Position numbers and translations under genes: made by a program. This document shows, piece by piece, positions 6,475 to 6,802 of a stretch of DNA of 6,802 nucleotides (the first letter of the stretch is position 1; the number at the start of each line of letters is the position of its first letter). Location: NCBI GenBank assembly GCA_043769275.1, contig JAYVJM010000032.1:1-6802 (forward strand). Direction: 5' to 3'. The notes beneath the pieces are model-generated. The model worked only from the letters and a program-made list of their open reading frames with translations. It made no database searches and was not told the DNA's origin. Source of the DNA: JAYVJM01 sp043769275 (lineage in GTDB: Bacteria > Pseudomonadota > Gammaproteobacteria > Pseudomonadales > UBA7239).

Positions 6475-6503
6475 ATTATAGCGGGCGAGGTCGCTTTTGT
6501 GCA
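6475..6503 (-). promoter_or_regulatory. Sigma-70 promoter of guaB with GC-rich discriminator
   Basis: On the minus strand a consensus -10 box TATAAT (6480-6475) lies 17 bases after TGCACA (6503-6498), a 4-of-6 match to the -35 box. The predicted transcription start is about 6464-6468, giving a leader of roughly 25-30 bases. The bases after the -10 box read CGCCCCCCGC. Such a GC-rich discriminator is typical of promoters repressed by ppGpp, as known for E. coli guaB. I saw no clear PurR operator. Boxes are seen; regulation is inferred. Confidence 0.7.
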
Positions 6504-6536
6504 TAGTCAGGCACCACACGTAAGCTGCAAAAGCCA

Positions 6537-6737
6537 TTAATCCTGCACCCGTCCACCATTCATATACCCTTTGCTACGATTAACGCGAATAAGATCATCT
6601 ATAAAAGTGCTTTTTACTTCTTCCTCAGGCCTTAAAATAAAGTCGTAAATTCTTTTGGGTCGTTTTTTTCTAAAACAGGCCAGCCGTACACATTTACGGT
6701 AAAGTATAGCTAATCGCACAAACAACAAGACAGGCAT
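6537..6737 (-). CDS. Hypothetical 66-residue frame, doubtful
   Basis: I do not recognise this frame. The first half is basic and hydrophobic (LLFVRLAILYRKC, then RKKRPKR); the second is charged (RPEEEVKSTFIDDLIRVNRS) and looks more protein-like. There is no convincing Shine-Dalgarno before the ATG at 6737, which is divergent from the transposase and only 11 bases from its start. It could be chance, a remnant of a gene cut by the insertion, or a small gene whose true start is internal. Chance is most likely. Confidence 0.18.
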   Translation of the reverse strand: MPVLLFVRLAILYRKCVRLACFRKKRPKRIYDFILRPEEEVKSTFIDDLIRVNRSKGYMNGGRVQD

Positions 6738-6748
6738 ACACCAATCAG

Positions 6749-6802
6749 ATGAGCTACAGTCAAGACCTTAAAAAACGCGTGTTGTTGCATATCAAAAAGG
6801 GT
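6749..6802 (+). CDS. IS630-family transposase, N-terminal fragment cut by window end
   Basis: Eighteen codons are visible, beginning MSYSQDLKKRVLLHIKKG. This matches the usual N-terminus of IS630-family transposases (pattern M-x-YS-x-DLR/K-x-K/R-V-L-x-x-I-x-x-G), the first helix of a helix-turn-helix domain that binds the element's ends. The DDE catalytic domain would lie beyond the window. The frame is open to the last base, so truncation here is only the window edge. No clear Shine-Dalgarno precedes the ATG. The gene points away from guaB and its 5' side lies about 245 bases from the guaB -35 box, so the insertion seems to spare that promoter. Whether the element is intact cannot be seen. 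Confidence 0.7.
   Translation, partial: MSYSQDLKKRVLLHIKKG

Larger units (their letters stand above)
6440..6748. other. Region between guaB and the transposase
   Basis: This 309-base stretch holds the guaB promoter (6475-6503) and then, from about 6540, an AT-richer segment with a T7 run at 6662-6668. A 5-bp inverted repeat, CCGTA (6684-6688) and TACGG (6695-6699), lies in it. The segment probably includes the left end of the IS element, but the terminal repeat cannot be placed because the other end is outside the window. A minus-strand frame at 6537-6737 is listed separately. Confidence 0.45.

Noticed and set aside
1..6802. CRISPR arrays, tRNA or rRNA genes, toxin-antitoxin or defence systems
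   Set aside because: Reading both strands, I saw no regularly spaced repeats, no tRNA-like cloverleaf and no protein motif of such systems; the only mobile sign is the transposase fragment at the right edge.

Overview
The window looks like chromosomal DNA of a gammaproteobacterium, probably from the Pseudomonas/Cellvibrionales/Oceanospirillales side of the class. The yqgE-ruvX pair is of gammaproteobacterial type. RuvX shares long stretches with the E. coli protein as I remember it, and a small gene beside it ends like Pseudomonas SutA. This placement is inference from recalled families; no database was searched.

Layout, left to right. Bases 1-139 hold no gene I can recognise. yqgE (140-763) and ruvX (about 771-1211) form a tight plus-strand pair. 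A small acidic SutA-like gene (1216-1509, minus) runs tail-to-tail against ruvX. A crotonase-fold gene (1669-2463, plus) is divergent from it and converges on guaA. The rest, to about 6503, is a minus-strand purine block, guaB (4970-6439), a short-chain dehydrogenase (4182-4904) and guaA (2500-4092), read in that order from a good promoter at 6475-6503. The window ends at the first 18 codons of an IS630-like transposase (6749 onward), in an AT-richer stretch.

GuaB (IMP to XMP) and GuaA (XMP to GMP) are the two steps of GMP synthesis. The guaB promoter has a GC-rich discriminator, which fits growth-rate or stringent control. RuvX serves 16S rRNA maturation and/or recombination, and SutA binds RNA polymerase and supports rRNA transcription in slow growth, so several genes bear on growth and ribosome supply; that link is only thematic.

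Most of the window is ordinary housekeeping DNA, and I see no convincing new multi-gene system. The points most worth a second look are the crotonase that lacks the usual catalytic acidic residues, the dehydrogenase lodged between guaB and guaA, the paired palindromes just upstream of guaA, the long inverted repeat inside the end of ruvX, and the SutA-like gene next to ruvX.
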